From the NCBI RefSeq assembly GCF_030936135.1, contig NC_082598.1, positions 15,256,687-15,320,686 on the forward strand: a DNA stretch of 64,000 nt, written 5' to 3'. The position numbers and the translations under genes are program-made. Source of the DNA: Gavia stellata. Lineage: Eukaryota > Chordata > Aves > Gaviiformes > Gaviidae. The notes beneath the pieces are model-generated. The model saw only the letters and a program-made list of their open reading frames with translations. It was not told where the DNA came from and did not search any database. Numbering within the stretch: position 1 is the first letter of the stretch; the number at the start of each line of letters is the position of its first letter. Shown piece after piece: positions 45,645-58,318 of this stretch.

Positions 45645-47724
45645 GGCCTGGAGGAAGTGGGAGAAAAGGGGGCTCAGCAGGGCTGTGTGGGAGGGTGCAC
45701 GGGGCTGGGGGAGCGAGGCAAGAGCCGCCTGGAGCTGGGGGCCAGCAGGAGAAGGGGTGAGGGAGGTGGGAGGGAGCAAGGGCAGGGTTTGTCAGCACTG
45801 CAGGGATGGGAGCCGCGGGCTGTCCCAGAAAAGTGTTTGGGCACTGGTGTCGACAGGCTCGAAGGGGCTGCAGGCCCTGGTTGGAGACAGCATGGGGCCC
45901 ACCCTGCCCCAGCCGCCCTGATGACCAGCTCCTGGCTGGGCTGTGCCCCGTGAAAGGGCAAGAGACACCCCAGTAGACTCTGCCGAGGCCCCATCCCTGA
46001 CACCCAACAGCGTCCCACGCAGCCACGGGCACCCAGCACGTCCCCAAAGCCTCTCTGGGCACCGGCCACCGCTGAAGGCCCGAGCACCTCTGCCCCCAGC
46101 CCCGAGGGCGGTACCGCGGCCTGCCCTGAGGGGCTCGGCTCTCGCTCTGCCTTAGAAACCCCCTGGCCACCTGCCCCGTCCCCCATCCAGCCCAGCCTTC
46201 CCCCTGCATGCTGCACTCACCGATCGCCCAAGTGGAACTGCAGCGCGGCTGCCTGATGATGTCCCTGGGGACAGCTCCCATTGTGACCCGTCCCCTGTGC
46301 TGTCACAGCCACCAGAGCAGCATCCCCCAGCCGGCAAGCCCCACCCTTCGTCCCCACCGCCCCGCTCAGCGGGTCCTGGGCATCACACCAAGTACAAACC
46401 CTGCCGGCAGGAGCGAGCTCCCAGGGGCTCTCTTGACAAAGCGGGCGGACACCCCCAAAACGGTAATTGGAATTAAAATGGGGACTGTAGGTGGATGTCC
46501 CTGACGTACGTAGGGAGGCGCAAAGTCTTCTGGGCCAGGTGGCCTGACTCTGAGGGGTCTTGAAACGAGGAGATACGAGCCCCTGGGCAGAGACAAAACT
46601 CCTCCTCCCTCTTCTCCTCTTGGATTCCTCCTGCCGGGGCAGGACTTAGCCCTGCAAACCCTGACGATCAGGCCAAATGCAAACCGTGTCTCCGGTGCCA
46701 GTGGAAATGATCCCGCGGCTCCTGTCTCCAGCTACAAACCTGCCCCCCGCGAGGGCAAGCGAGGGGGCTGGAGAGGCCACGCCAGAGCCCGCATCTCGCG
46801 GCTCCCCTCAGGTTTGCCCGGTTCAGGAGACCCCCCTGTACACCACGCTGGAGCGCTCTGCTGCGGATCATGCCTCCCAGAAACGTGGCCTGTACTGCAC
46901 GAGTGCACGCCTCGAGACCCGGACACCTCAAAAGCTTTCTTTAGCCTTGCTGCATATGTGCCAAGACTGACACGGCTGCCATGTTGCTGTCAGTTCAGCA
47001 GGTGCAGAACCGTACATCCGATGCGCCTCCTGTGCGAAGCTTTCTGGAGGCAAAAAGTGGGAGCATGCCCTGAAGTCTCTTTCTGTGCTGAGTCTCTCTT
47101 GTGGAGGTGGTGGGGACCTGAGGTCCCAAGTGGAGGGAACATGTCTTTGCTCTCTCTGCCTGTGACGGTAGGCAGGCCACCCAAAGGAATTCAAAGCGTG
47201 CACGTGTGAGAGAAGGTGACGTGGCCTGTGGATGTTTGACTCCTGCTCTGCCACCCTGTGAGATGGGTCGGCTCCCTTGTGCCGGCCTTTGTGCTTGTAG
47301 ACGTGACTGTGCTCTCGGTGCCTTCGTGACACTGATGGGGGATGATGGCGTCTATCCCTGTGGCGGGATGGGGCCTCTCCGTGGCAGGGCCTCTGTCCTT
47401 GCTGTGGTGGTGAGACATCAGTGTTCCAAAAGAGACTCTGTTTCCGAATGATGATGAGGGGGTGCAGGGGGGCAGGTGCCTGGTGCTGCAGGACACTCCT
47501 CCCTCCTGCGCCTGCCCTAGCTGTGCCTCCAGCTCTCAAGCTGCTGCTCTGCATTGGCTCGTGCCCAAGCCTCCCACCAGTGCAGCAAGCAGAGCATCCA
47601 GAGCCCCGCTCCACACTTGTGCTGCTTGTTCCCCGTGCAGAGGGCTCACCACTTGGAGACTGTGATGTCCACCTGCTCAGGGGTCGCCCCGGGGCAATGC
47701 TGTCAGCCTCCCAGGGGATGGTTT

Positions 47725-49215
47725 GCCCCAAGTTCACCTGGTGCAATGCCCCTGCTCAAGCACAGCCACCTAGAGCAGGCTGCCCAGGACCGTGCCCAGA
47801 TGACTTTCGAAGGTTGGAGACTCCACAATCTCCCTGGGCAGCCCATGTGTATAGCATAGCATAGCACAGCATAGCGTAGCACAGAGTGTTTTCAGTTGGA
47901 AGGGACCTACAACGATCACCTAGTCCAACTGCCTGAGCACCTGAGGGCTGAGCCAAAGTTAAAGCATGTTATTAAGGGCATTGTCCCAATGCCTCTTAGA
48001 CACTGACAGGCTTGGGGCATCGACAACCTCTCTGGCAAGCCTGTTCCAGTGTTTGACCAGCCTCTCAGTAAAGAAATGCTTCCTAATGTCCAGTCAAAAC
48101 CTCCCCTGGCACAGCTTGAACCATTCCCATGCATCCTATCACTGGATACCAGGGAGAAGAGATCAGCACCTCCTTCTGCACTTCCCCTCCTCAGGAGCTG
48201 TAGAGAGCAAGGAGGTCGCCCCTCAGCCTCCTTTTCTCCAAACTAGGCAAGCCCAGACTCCTTAGCCACTCCTCATGAGACTTTCCTTCCAGCCCTTTCA
48301 CCAGCTTTGTTGCTCTCCTCTGGACGCAATTCAAGTACCTGAACATCCTTCTTAAATTGTGGGGCCCAGAACTGCACACAGTACTCAAGGTGAGGCCGCA
48401 CCAGTGCTCAACACAGCGGGACAATCGCCTCTTTTGACCAGCTGGTTGTGCTGTGTTTGATGCACCCCAGGATGCAGGTTGCCCTCTCGGCTGCCAGGGC
48501 ACACTGCTGACTCGTCTTGAGCCTGCTGTTGACCAGCACCCCCAGATCCCGTCCTGCAGCGTTTCATGACCACTGTGGCCAACACAGCCACCTACCATCG
48601 CATCTCCCACGAGTCCTTCTCTGTTCACAAAGAGCAACTCTAGGAGGGCATCTTTCCCAGTTGGCTCACTGAGTACTTGTGACAAGAAGTTATCTCCTAC
48701 AAACGTCAAGAATTTCCAAGACCTGCTCGTCGCAGGAGTATGGTATTCCCAGCAGATGCCTGGGAGGTTGAAATCTCCCACGAGGACAAGGGCTACCGAT
48801 CCAGAAATTTCTCCAAATTGCCTATAGAAGAACTCATCAGTGCTTACATTCTGGCTGGGCGATGGGTAGCAGACACCCACTACAACATCTCCTTTGTTTT
48901 CCCTCCCCCTAATCCCTACCCAGAGGCTCCCAACCGCATCACCACTAACTGTAAGGGTTGTACAAGCAAACCTCTGCCTTGCATACAGCGCGACACCTCC
49001 AGCACGCCTGCCCAGCCTATCCCTCCTGAACGGCCTGTAGCCCTCCATCCCAGCACTCCAATCGTGGGACTCCTTCCACCAACTTTAGAGCACCCTCAGC
49101 GTCAGGACGTGCTTTCTTGTGTTCAGATGGAATTTCAAGTTTTCTCGTTGGTGCCCATTGGTTCTTGTCCTGACAGGGCTCACTACTGAGAAAGGTCTGG
49201 CTCCCTTGCCCTCGT
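47725..49215 (-). mobile_element. CR1 composite (unit 10)
   Basis: Has 'cccagcagatgcc' (about 48751), shared only with unit 11, and returns to 'ctcctacaaacg' at about 48695. Confidence 0.8.
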
Positions 49216-49912
49216 TCCCTCCCATCCGGTGTGCAAGCACAGAGGCATCTTGCCCTTGAAATGGAAGCAGAGCAGAAGACTGGAAAAGAAAGGAAAAAGG
49301 GATCAGGGGAAGCATTCTGTTTTGGTCCTACTTACTTACCTCAAAATGCTGCCCCGCTGCTTCTGCATCTGAGCAGGTAGCAAGCTGCTAGCTGCCCACA
49401 TTCCCCAACAAAGTGTTGCACAGACACTCACAGACAGAGGGTTGGTTAAAAGAAGCTAATTTATTGTCATCTTTGCATCGCATAACGGTCCCAGAGGGAA
49501 TCAACTCTTTCCAACAAGACAGGTGGTCCCATCCTGCTACAGGTGGTAACAGAAGCCTCAGCTGCAATGGCATCTTCAGCTGGACCGGCGGAGATTCCCC
49601 AAACTCTACTTATGCTGAGCTGCTCTTGGGCGGTATCATCTCCATGCCTAGTTTGCTCACATCTGCGGGACAGACTCCCCAGGCAGTCTCTGGGATGAGC
49701 AGATTCTCTGCCCCAGTGTCCAAAATTGTCCCCTGGGTCCCACCAGTGTGAGAGGAAAGCAGTTCCTCAGGGTCACAGGCATGGGTGGAAAAGCCTGTGA
49801 CCACCAGGGTATGGGTGCAGAGCTGCAGACCTCTGAGGTGGAAATTGTGCTGCTGGGTGTGCTTCGCCGTGAGTCTGAAAAGCGGCGTCTCGACAACAGC
49901 GCAGCTCTCCAG

Positions 49913-50941
49913 TCATGGTGCGCTGCTGGCGAAGCTGGCCTCTGCCTGCTCAAGGCTCAGGTAGGCGTCTGAGCTGCCTTGCTGCACTGCAAAAATCATC
50001 TCAGCGCAGATGTTCATCTCGGAGGTGCTTGTCAGCTGGAACCTGCAGGACTGGGAGGAGGGCAGCACCGTTAGCTGGCAGTGGTGCGACTGAGGCAAAA
50101 GCGGCCAGGCTGATCTCACCAACAGTTGGACCCAGCCGGCGACTTTCTCCACGTCTAAGTAGGAGCGTGTGCAGAGGGTGCGTAGGAAGTACGAGCTCTG
50201 ATCCGTCGGCAGCTTGTCGTCGGGGTGGTGGAGAGAGCACAGAATATCCCCCAGCAGCTGCTTCCTCGAGCACATGCACTCCAGCACCACGTGGATGCTG
50301 GAGCGCCTTGCTGGCAGCTGCCCCGTGGTGTCCAGCTTCAGGCTGAAAGAGTGCCCAGGGGGTGGCCGCAGGAACACGACCAGGCGGTAGCCGATGCTGT
50401 CCTCCTGGACACTCCAGGCTTCATAGGTGCCGTTCATCCCCATGGCTGGGTGCATCTGCGGCATGGAAGTCCCCTGGCAAAACACTCGGCAGACACCAAG
50501 GAGGTCACCCACCAGCTCCTTCAGTACCTTGCACGTGCCCGGCAGGCCCCGTATTGGCAGTTGGGTGGACACAGCCAAAGAGCCGACACCATTGTGTGCA
50601 CCACTGAGGTCTTCCTCCTCCTCCTCCTCCTCGTCGTCCTCCTCCTCGCTGAAGCTGCCAGAGGCAAGCTTCATTTCCCTGGCCACCCAGCAGGCGCTAG
50701 CGAGCAGGAGCAGGGCTCCTGGAACAGTCCATAACGGCCACTGCTGCAGCACAGAAAGGAGCGTGGCTTCCTCCGCGGCCCTGCTCCGCTCAATCTCCTG
50801 CAGCAGCCGAGTCATCTCCTCATGCAGATACTCCTCACGCTGCTGCATCCTCTCGGCCGCGGCCGCATCTATCTGCTGATCGTGCTTCAGCCCGTGCTGG
50901 ACGGCCAGCACAGCCAGGATGAGGGCAATTGCCGCAACCAT
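49913..50941 (-). CDS. ITPRIPL1: ITPRIPL1-like protein, truncated (array copy 10, V8I and L337F)
   Basis: Val8 in the N-terminal hydrophobic segment is Ile (private), and Leu337 near the C-terminus is Phe (shared with copy 11). In family members I know, Phe is common at the position matching 337, so F may be the older state. Donor at 51517, AATAAA at 49460-49465. Confidence 0.73.
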   Translation of the reverse strand: MVAAIALILAVLAVQHGLKHDQQIDAAAAERMQQREEYLHEEMTRLLQEIERSRAAEEATLLSVLQQWPLWTVPGALLLLASACWVAREMKLASGSFSEEEDDEEEEEEEDLSGAHNGVGSLAVSTQLPIRGLPGTCKVLKELVGDLLGVCRVFCQGTSMPQMHPAMGMNGTYEAWSVQEDSIGYRLVVFLRPPPGHSFSLKLDTTGQLPARRSSIHVVLECMCSRKQLLGDILCSLHHPDDKLPTDQSSYFLRTLCTRSYLDVEKVAGWVQLLVRSAWPLLPQSHHCQLTVLPSSQSCRFQLTSTSEMNICAEMIFAVQQGSSDAYLSLEQAEASFASSAP

Positions 50942-53021
50942 GGCCTGGAGGAAGTGGGAGAAAAGGGGGCTCAGCAGGGCTGTGTGGGAGGGTGCACGGG
51001 GCTGGGGGAGCGAGGCAAGAGCCGCCTGGAGCTGGGGGCCAGCAGGAGAAGGGGTGAGGGAGGTGGGAGGGAGCAAGGGCAGGGTTTGTCAGCACTGCAG
51101 GGATGGGAGCCGCGGGCTGTCCCAGAAAAGTGTTTGGGCACTGGTGTCGACAGGCTCGAAGGGGCTGCAGGCCCTGGTTGGAGACAGCATGGGGCCCACC
51201 CTGCCCCAGCCGCCCTGATGACCAGCTCCTGGCTGGGCTGTGCCCCGTGAAAGGGCAAGAGACACCCCAGTAGACTCTGCCGAGGCCCCATCCCTGACAC
51301 CCAACAGCGTCCCACGCAGCCACGGGCACCCAGCACGTCCCCAAAGCCTCTCTGGGCACCGGCCACCGCTGAAGGCCCGAGCACCTCTGCCCCCAGCCCC
51401 GAGGGCGGTACCGCGGCCTGCCCTGAGGGGCTCGGCTCTCGCTCTGCCTTAGAAACCCCCTGGCCACCTGCCCCGTCCCCCATCCAGCCCAGCCTTCCCC
51501 CTGCATGCTGCACTCACCGATCGCCCAAGTGGAACTGCAGCGCGGCTGCCTGATGATGTCCCTGGGGACAGCTCCCATTGTGACCCGTCCCCTGTGCTGT
51601 CACAGCCACCAGAGCAGCATCCCCCAGCCGGCAAGCCCCACCCTTCGTCCCCACCGCCCCGCTCAGCGGGTCCTGGGCATCACACCAAGTACAAACCCTG
51701 CCGGCAGGAGCGAGCTCCCAGGGGCTCTCTTGACAAAGCGGGCGGACACCCCCAAAACCGTAATTGGAATTAAAATGGGGACTGTAGGTGGATGTCCCTG
51801 ACGTACGTAGGGAGGCGCAAAGTCTTCTGGGCCAGGTGGCCTGACTCTGAGGGGTCTTGAAACGAGGAGATACGAGCCCCTGGGCAGAGACAAAACTCCT
51901 CCTCCCTCTTCTCCTCTTGGATTCCTCCTGCCGGGGCAGGACTTAGCCCTGCAAACCCTGACGATCAGGCCAAATGCAAACCGTGTCTCCGGTGCCAGTG
52001 GAAATGATCCCGCGGCTCCTGTCTCCAGCTACAAACCTGCCCCCCGCGAGGGCAAGCGAGGGGGCTGGAGAGGCCACGCCAGAGCCCGCATCTCGCGGCT
52101 CCCCTCAGGTTTGCCCGGTTCAGGAGACCCCCCTGTACACCACGCTGGAGCGCTCTGCTGCGGATCATGCCTCCCAGAAACGTGGCCTGTACTGCACGAG
52201 TGCACGCCTCGAGACCCGGACACCTCAAAAGCTTTCTTTAGCCTTGCTGCATATGTGCCAAGACTGACACGGCTGCCATGTTGCTGTCAGTTCAGCAGGT
52301 GCAGAACCGTACATCCGATGCGCCTCCTGTGCGAAGCTTTCTGGAGGCAAAAAGTGGGAGCATGCCCTGAAGTCTCTTTCTGTGCTGAGTCTCTCTTGTG
52401 GAGGTGGTGGGGACCTGAGGTCCCAAGTGGAGGGAACATGTCTTTGCTCTCTCTGCCTGTGACGGTAGGCAGGCCACCCAAAGGAATTCAAAGCGTGCAC
52501 GTGTGAGAGAAGGTGACGTGGCCTGTGGATGTTTGACTCCTGCTCTGCCACCCTGTGAGATGGGTCGGCTCCCTTGTGCCGGCCTTTGTGCTTGTAGACG
52601 TGACTGTGCTCTCGGTGCCTTCGTGACACTGATGGGGGATGATGGCGTCTATCCCTGTGGCGGGATGGGGCCTCTCCGTGGCAGGGCCTCTGTCCTTGCT
52701 GTGGTGGTGAGACATCAGTGTTCCAAAAGAGACTCTGTTTCCGAATGATGATGAGGGGGTGCAGGGGGGCAGGTGCCTGGTGCTGCAGGACACTCCTCCC
52801 TCCTGCGCCTGCCCTAGCTGTGCCTCCAGCTCTCAAGCTGCTGCTCTGCATTGGCTCGTGCCCAAGCCTCCCACCAGTGCAGCAAGCAGAGCATCCAGAG
52901 CCCCGCTCCACACTTGTGCTGCTTGTTCCCCGTGCAGAGGGCTCACCACTTGGAGACTGTGATGTCCACCTGCTCAGGGGTCGCCCCGGGGCAATGCTGT
53001 CAGCCTCCCAGGGGATGGTTT

Positions 53022-54512
53022 GCCCCAAGTTCACCTGGTGCAATGCCCCTGCTCAAGCACAGCCACCTAGAGCAGGCTGCCCAGGACCGTGCCCAGATGA
53101 CTTTCGAAGGTTGGAGACTCCACAATCTCCCTGGGCAGCCCATGTGTATAGCATAGCATAGCACAGCATAGCGTAGCACAGAGTGTTTTCAGTTGGAAGG
53201 GACCTACAACGATCACCTAGTCCAACTGCCTGAGCACCTGAGGGCTGAGCCAAAGTTAAAGCATGTTATTAAGGGCATTGTCCCAATGCCTCTTAGACAC
53301 TGACAGGCTTGGGGCATCGACAACCTCTCTGGCAAGCCTGTTCCAGTGTTTGACCAGCCTCTCAGTAAAGAAATGCTTCCTAATGTCCAGTCAAAACCTC
53401 CCCTGGCACAGCTTGAACCATTCCCATGCATCCTATCACTGGATACCAGGGAGAAGAGATCAGCACCTCCTTCTGCACTTCCCCTCCTCAGGAGCTGTAG
53501 AGAGCAAGGAGGTCGCCCCTCAGCCTCCTTTTCTCCAAACTAGGCAAGCCCAGACTCCTTAGCCACTCCTCATGAGACTTTCCTTCCAGCCCTTTCACCA
53601 GCTTTGTTGCTCTCCTCTGGACGCAATTCAAGTACCTGAACATCCTTCTTAAATTGTGGGGCCCAGAACTGCACACAGTACTCAAGGTGAGGCCGCACCA
53701 GTGCTCAACACAGCGGGACAATCGCCTCTTTTGACCAGCTGGTTGTGCTGTGTTTGATGCACCCCAGGATGCAGGTTGCCCTCTCGGCTGCCAGGGCACA
53801 CTGCTGACTCGTCTTGAGCCTGCTGTTGACCAGCACCCCCAGATCCCGTCCTGCAGCGTTTCATGACCACTGTGGCCAACACAGCCACCTACCATCGCAT
53901 CTCCCACGAGTCCTTCTCTGTTCACAAAGAGCAACTCTAGGAGGGCATCTTTCCCAGTTGGCTCACTGAGTACTTGTGACAAGAAGTTATCTCCTACAAA
54001 CGTCAAGAATTTCCAAGACCTGCTCGTCGCAGGAGTATGGTATTCCCAGCAGATGCCTGGGAGGTTGAAATCTCCCACGAGGACAAGGGCTACCGATCCA
54101 GAAATTTCTCCAAATTGCCTATAGAAGAACTCATCAGTGCTTACATTCTGGCTGGGCGATGGGTAGCAGACACCCACTACAACATCTCCTTTGTTTTCCC
54201 TCCCCCTAATCCCTACCCAGAGGCTCCCAACCGCATCACCACTAACTGTAAGGGTTGTACAAGCAAACCTCTGCCTTGCATACAGCGCGACACCTCCAGC
54301 ACGCCTGCCCAGCCTATCCCTCCTGAACGGCCTGTAGCCCTCCATCCCAGCACTCCAATCGTGGGACTCCTTCCACCAACTTTAGAGCACCCTCAGCGTC
54401 AGGACGTGCTTTCTTGTGTTCAGATGGAATTTCAAGTTTTCTCGTTGGTGCCCATTGGTTCTTGTCCTGACAGGGCTCACTACTGAGAAAGGTCTGGCTC
54501 CCTTGCCCTCGT
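53022..54512 (-). mobile_element. CR1 composite (unit 11)
   Basis: Nearly the same as unit 10; the two look like the most recent duplicate pair in the CR1 region. Confidence 0.8.
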
Positions 54513-55209
54513 TCCCTCCCATCCGGTGTGCAAGCACAGAGGCATCTTGCCCTTGAAATGGAAGCAGAGCAGGAGACTGGAAAAGAAAGGAAAAAGGGAT
54601 CAGGGGAAGCATTCTGTTTTGGTCCTACTTACTTACCTCAAAATGCTGCCCCGCTGCTTCTGCATCTGAGCAGGTAGCAAGCTGCTAGCTGCCCACATTC
54701 CCCAACAAAGTGTTGCACAGACACTCACAGACAGAGGGTTGGTTAAAAGAAGCTAATTTATTGTCATCTTTGCATCGCATAACGGTCCCAGAGGGAATCA
54801 ACTCTTTCCAACAAGACAGGTGGTCCCATCCTGCTACAGGTGGTAACAGAAGCCTCAGCTGCAATGGCATCTTCAGCTGGACCGGCGGAGATTCCCCAAA
54901 CTCTACTTATGCTGAGCTGCTCTTGGGCGGTATCATCTCCATGCCTAGTTTGCTCACATCTGCGGGACAGACTCCCCAGGCAGTCTCTGGGATGAGCAGA
55001 TTCTCTGCCCCAGTGTCCAAAATTGTCCCCTGGGTCCCACCAGTGTGAGAGGAAAGCAGTTCCTCAGGGTCACAGGCATGGGTGGAAAAGCCTGTGACCA
55101 CCAGGGTATGGGTGCAGAGCTGCAGACCTCTGAGGTGGAAATTGTGCTGCTGGGTGTGCTTCGCCGTGAGTCTGAAAAGCGGCGTCTCGACAACAGCGCA
55201 GCTCTCCAG

Positions 55210-56238
55210 TCATGGTGCGCTGCTGGCGAAGCTGGCCTCTGCCTGCTCAAGGCTCAGGTAGGCGTCTGAGCTGCCTTGCTGCACTGCAAAAATCATCTCA
55301 GCGCAGATGTTCATCTCGGAGGTGCTTGTCAGCTGGAACCTGCAGGACTGGGAGGAGGGCAGCACCGTTAGCTGGCAGTGGTGCGACTGAGGCAAAAGCG
55401 GCCAGGCTGATCTCACCAACAGTTGGACCCAGCCGGCGACTTTCTCCACGTCTAAGTAGGAGCGTGTGCAGAGGGTGCGTAGGAAGTACGAGCTCTGATC
55501 CGTCGGCAGCTTGTCGTCGGGGTGGTGGAGAGAGCACAGAATATCCCCCAGCAGCTGCTTCCTCGAGCACATGCACTCCAGCACCACGTGGATGCTGGAG
55601 CGCCTTGCTGGCAGCTGCCCCGTGGTGTCCAGCTTCAGGCTGAAAGAGTGCCCAGGGGGTGGCCGCAGGAACACGACCAGGCGGTAGCCGATGCTGTCCT
55701 CCTGGACACTCCAGGCTTCATAGGTGCCGTTCATCCCCATGGCTGGGTGCATCTGCGGCATGGAAGTCCCCTGGCAAAACACTCGGCAGACACCAAGGAG
55801 GTCACCCACCAGCTCCTTCAGTACCTTGCACGTGCCCGGCAGGCCCCGTATTGGCAGTTGGGTGGACACAGCCAAAGAGCCGACACCATTGTGTGCACCA
55901 CTGAGGTCTTCCTCCTCCTCCTCCTCCTCGTCGTCCTCCTCCTCGCTGAAGCTGCCAGAGGCAAGCTTCATTTCCCTGGCCACCCAGCAGGCGCTAGCGA
56001 GCAGGAGCAGGGCTCCTGGAACAGTCCATAACGGCCACTGCTGCAGCACAGAAAGGAGCGTGGCTTCCTCCGCGGCCCTGCTCCGCTCAATCTCCTGCAG
56101 CAGCCGAGTCATCTCCTCATGCAGATACTCCTCACGCTGCTGCATCCTCTCGGCCGCGGCCGCATCTATCTGCTGATCGTGCTTCAGCCCGTGCTGGACG
56201 GCCAGCACAGCCAGGACGAGGGCAATTGCCGCAACCAT
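55210..56238 (-). CDS. ITPRIPL1: ITPRIPL1-like protein, truncated (array copy 11, L337F)
   Basis: The last complete gene of the array, 3.1 kb from the array edge. It differs from copy 1 only by L337F. Donor at 56814, AATAAA at 54757-54762. The partial unit to its right stops before the coding exon, so there is no twelfth gene here. Confidence 0.73.
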   Translation of the reverse strand: MVAAIALVLAVLAVQHGLKHDQQIDAAAAERMQQREEYLHEEMTRLLQEIERSRAAEEATLLSVLQQWPLWTVPGALLLLASACWVAREMKLASGSFSEEEDDEEEEEEEDLSGAHNGVGSLAVSTQLPIRGLPGTCKVLKELVGDLLGVCRVFCQGTSMPQMHPAMGMNGTYEAWSVQEDSIGYRLVVFLRPPPGHSFSLKLDTTGQLPARRSSIHVVLECMCSRKQLLGDILCSLHHPDDKLPTDQSSYFLRTLCTRSYLDVEKVAGWVQLLVRSAWPLLPQSHHCQLTVLPSSQSCRFQLTSTSEMNICAEMIFAVQQGSSDAYLSLEQAEASFASSAP

Positions 56239-58318
56239 GGCCTGGAGGAAGTGGGAGAAAAGGGGGCTCAGCAGGGCTGTGTGGGAGGGTGCACGGGGCT
56301 GGGGGAGCGAGGCAAGAGCCGCCTGGAGCTGGGGGCCAGCAGGAGAAGGGGTGAGGGAGGTGGGAGGGAGCAAGGGCAGGGTTTGTCAGCACTGCAGGGA
56401 TGGGAGCCGCGGGCTGTCCCAGAAAAGTGTTTGGGCACTGGTGTCGACAGGCTCGAAGGGGCCGCAGGCCCTGGTTGGAGACAGCATGGGGCCCACCCTG
56501 CCCCAGCCGCCCTGATGACCAGCTCCTGGCTGGGCTGTGCCCCGTGAAAGGGCAAGAGACACCCCAGTAGACTCTGCCGAGGCCCCATCCCTGACACCCA
56601 ACAGCGTCCCACGCAGCCACGGGCACCCAGCACGTCCCCAAAGCCTCTCTGGGCACCGGCCACCGCTGAAGGCCCGAGCACCTCTGCCCCCAGCCCCGAG
56701 GGCGGTACCGCGGCCTGCCCTGAGGGGCTCGGCTCTCGCTCTGCCTTAGAAACCCCCTGGCCACCTGCCCCGTCCCCCATCCAGCCCAGCCTTCCCCCTG
56801 CATGCTGCACTCACCGATCGCCCAAGTGGAACTGCAGCGCGGCTGCCTGATGATGTCCCTGGGGACAGCTCCCATTGTGACCCGTCCCCTGTGCTGTCAC
56901 AGCCACCAGAGCAGCATCCCCCAGCCGGCAAGCCCCACCCTTCGTCCCCACCGCCCCGCTCAGCGGGTCCTGGGCATCACACCAAGTACAAACCCTGCCG
57001 GCAGGAGCGAGCTCCCAGGAGCTCTCTTGACAAAGCGGGCGGACACCCCCAAAACGGTAATTGGAATTAAAATGGGGACTGTAGGTGGATGTCCCTGACG
57101 TACGTAGGGAGGCGCAAAGTCTTCTGGGCCAGGTGGCCTGACTCTGAGGGGTCTTGAAACGAGGAGATACGAGCCCCTGGGCAGAGACAAAACTCCTCCT
57201 CCCTCTTCTCCTCTTGGATTCCTCCTGCCGGGGCAGGACTTAGCCCTGCAAACCCTGACGATCAGGCCAAATGCAAACCGTGTCTCCGGTGCCAGTGGAA
57301 ATGATCCCGCGGCTCCTGTCTCCAGCTACAAACCTGCCCCCCGCGAGGGCAAGCGAGGGGGCTGGAGAGGCCACGCCAGAGCCCGCATCTCGCGGCTCCC
57401 CTCAGGTTTGCCCGGTTCAGGAGACCCCCCTGTACACCACGCTGGAGCGCTCTGCTGCGGATCATGCCTCCCAGAAACGTGGCCTGTACTGCACGAGTGC
57501 ACGCCTCGAGACCCGGACACCTCAAAAGCTTTCTTTAGCCTTGCTGCATATGTGCCAAGACTGACACGGCTGCCATGTTGCTGTCAGTTCAGCAGGTGCA
57601 GAACCGTACATCCGATGCGCCTCCTGTGCGAAGCTTTCTGGAGGCAAAAAGTGGGAGCATGCCCTGAAGTCTCTTTCTGTGCTGAGTCTCTCTTGTGGAG
57701 GTGGTGGGGACCTGAGGTCCCAAGTGGAGGGAACATGTCTTTGCTCTCTCTGCCTGTGACGGTAGGCAGGCCACCCAAAGGAATTCAAAGCGTGCACGTG
57801 TGAGAGAAGGTGACGTGGCCTGTGGATGTTTGACTCCTGCTCTGCCACCCTGTGAGATGGGTCGGCTCCCTTGTGCCGGCCTTTGTGCTTGTAGACGTGA
57901 CTGTGCTCTCGGTGCCTTCGTGACACTGATGGGGGATGATGGCGTCTATCCCTGTGGCGGGATGGGGCCTCTCCGTGGCAGGGCCTCTGTCCTTGCTGTG
58001 GTGGTGAGACATCAGTGTTCCAAAAGAGACTCTGTTTCCGAATGATGATGAGGGGGTGCAGGGGGGCAGGTGCCTGGTGCTGCAGGACACTCCTCCCTCC
58101 TGCGCCTGCCCTAGCTGTGCCTCCAGCTCTCAAGCTGCTGCTCTGCATTGGCTCGTGCCCAAGCCTCCCACCGGTGCAGCAAGCAGAGCATCCAGAGCCC
58201 CGCTCCACACTTGTGCTGCTTGTTCCCCGTGCAGAGGGCTCACCACTTGGAGACTGTGATGTCCACCTGCTCAGGGGTCGCCCCGGGGCAATGCTGTCAG
58301 CCTCCCAGGGGATGGTTT

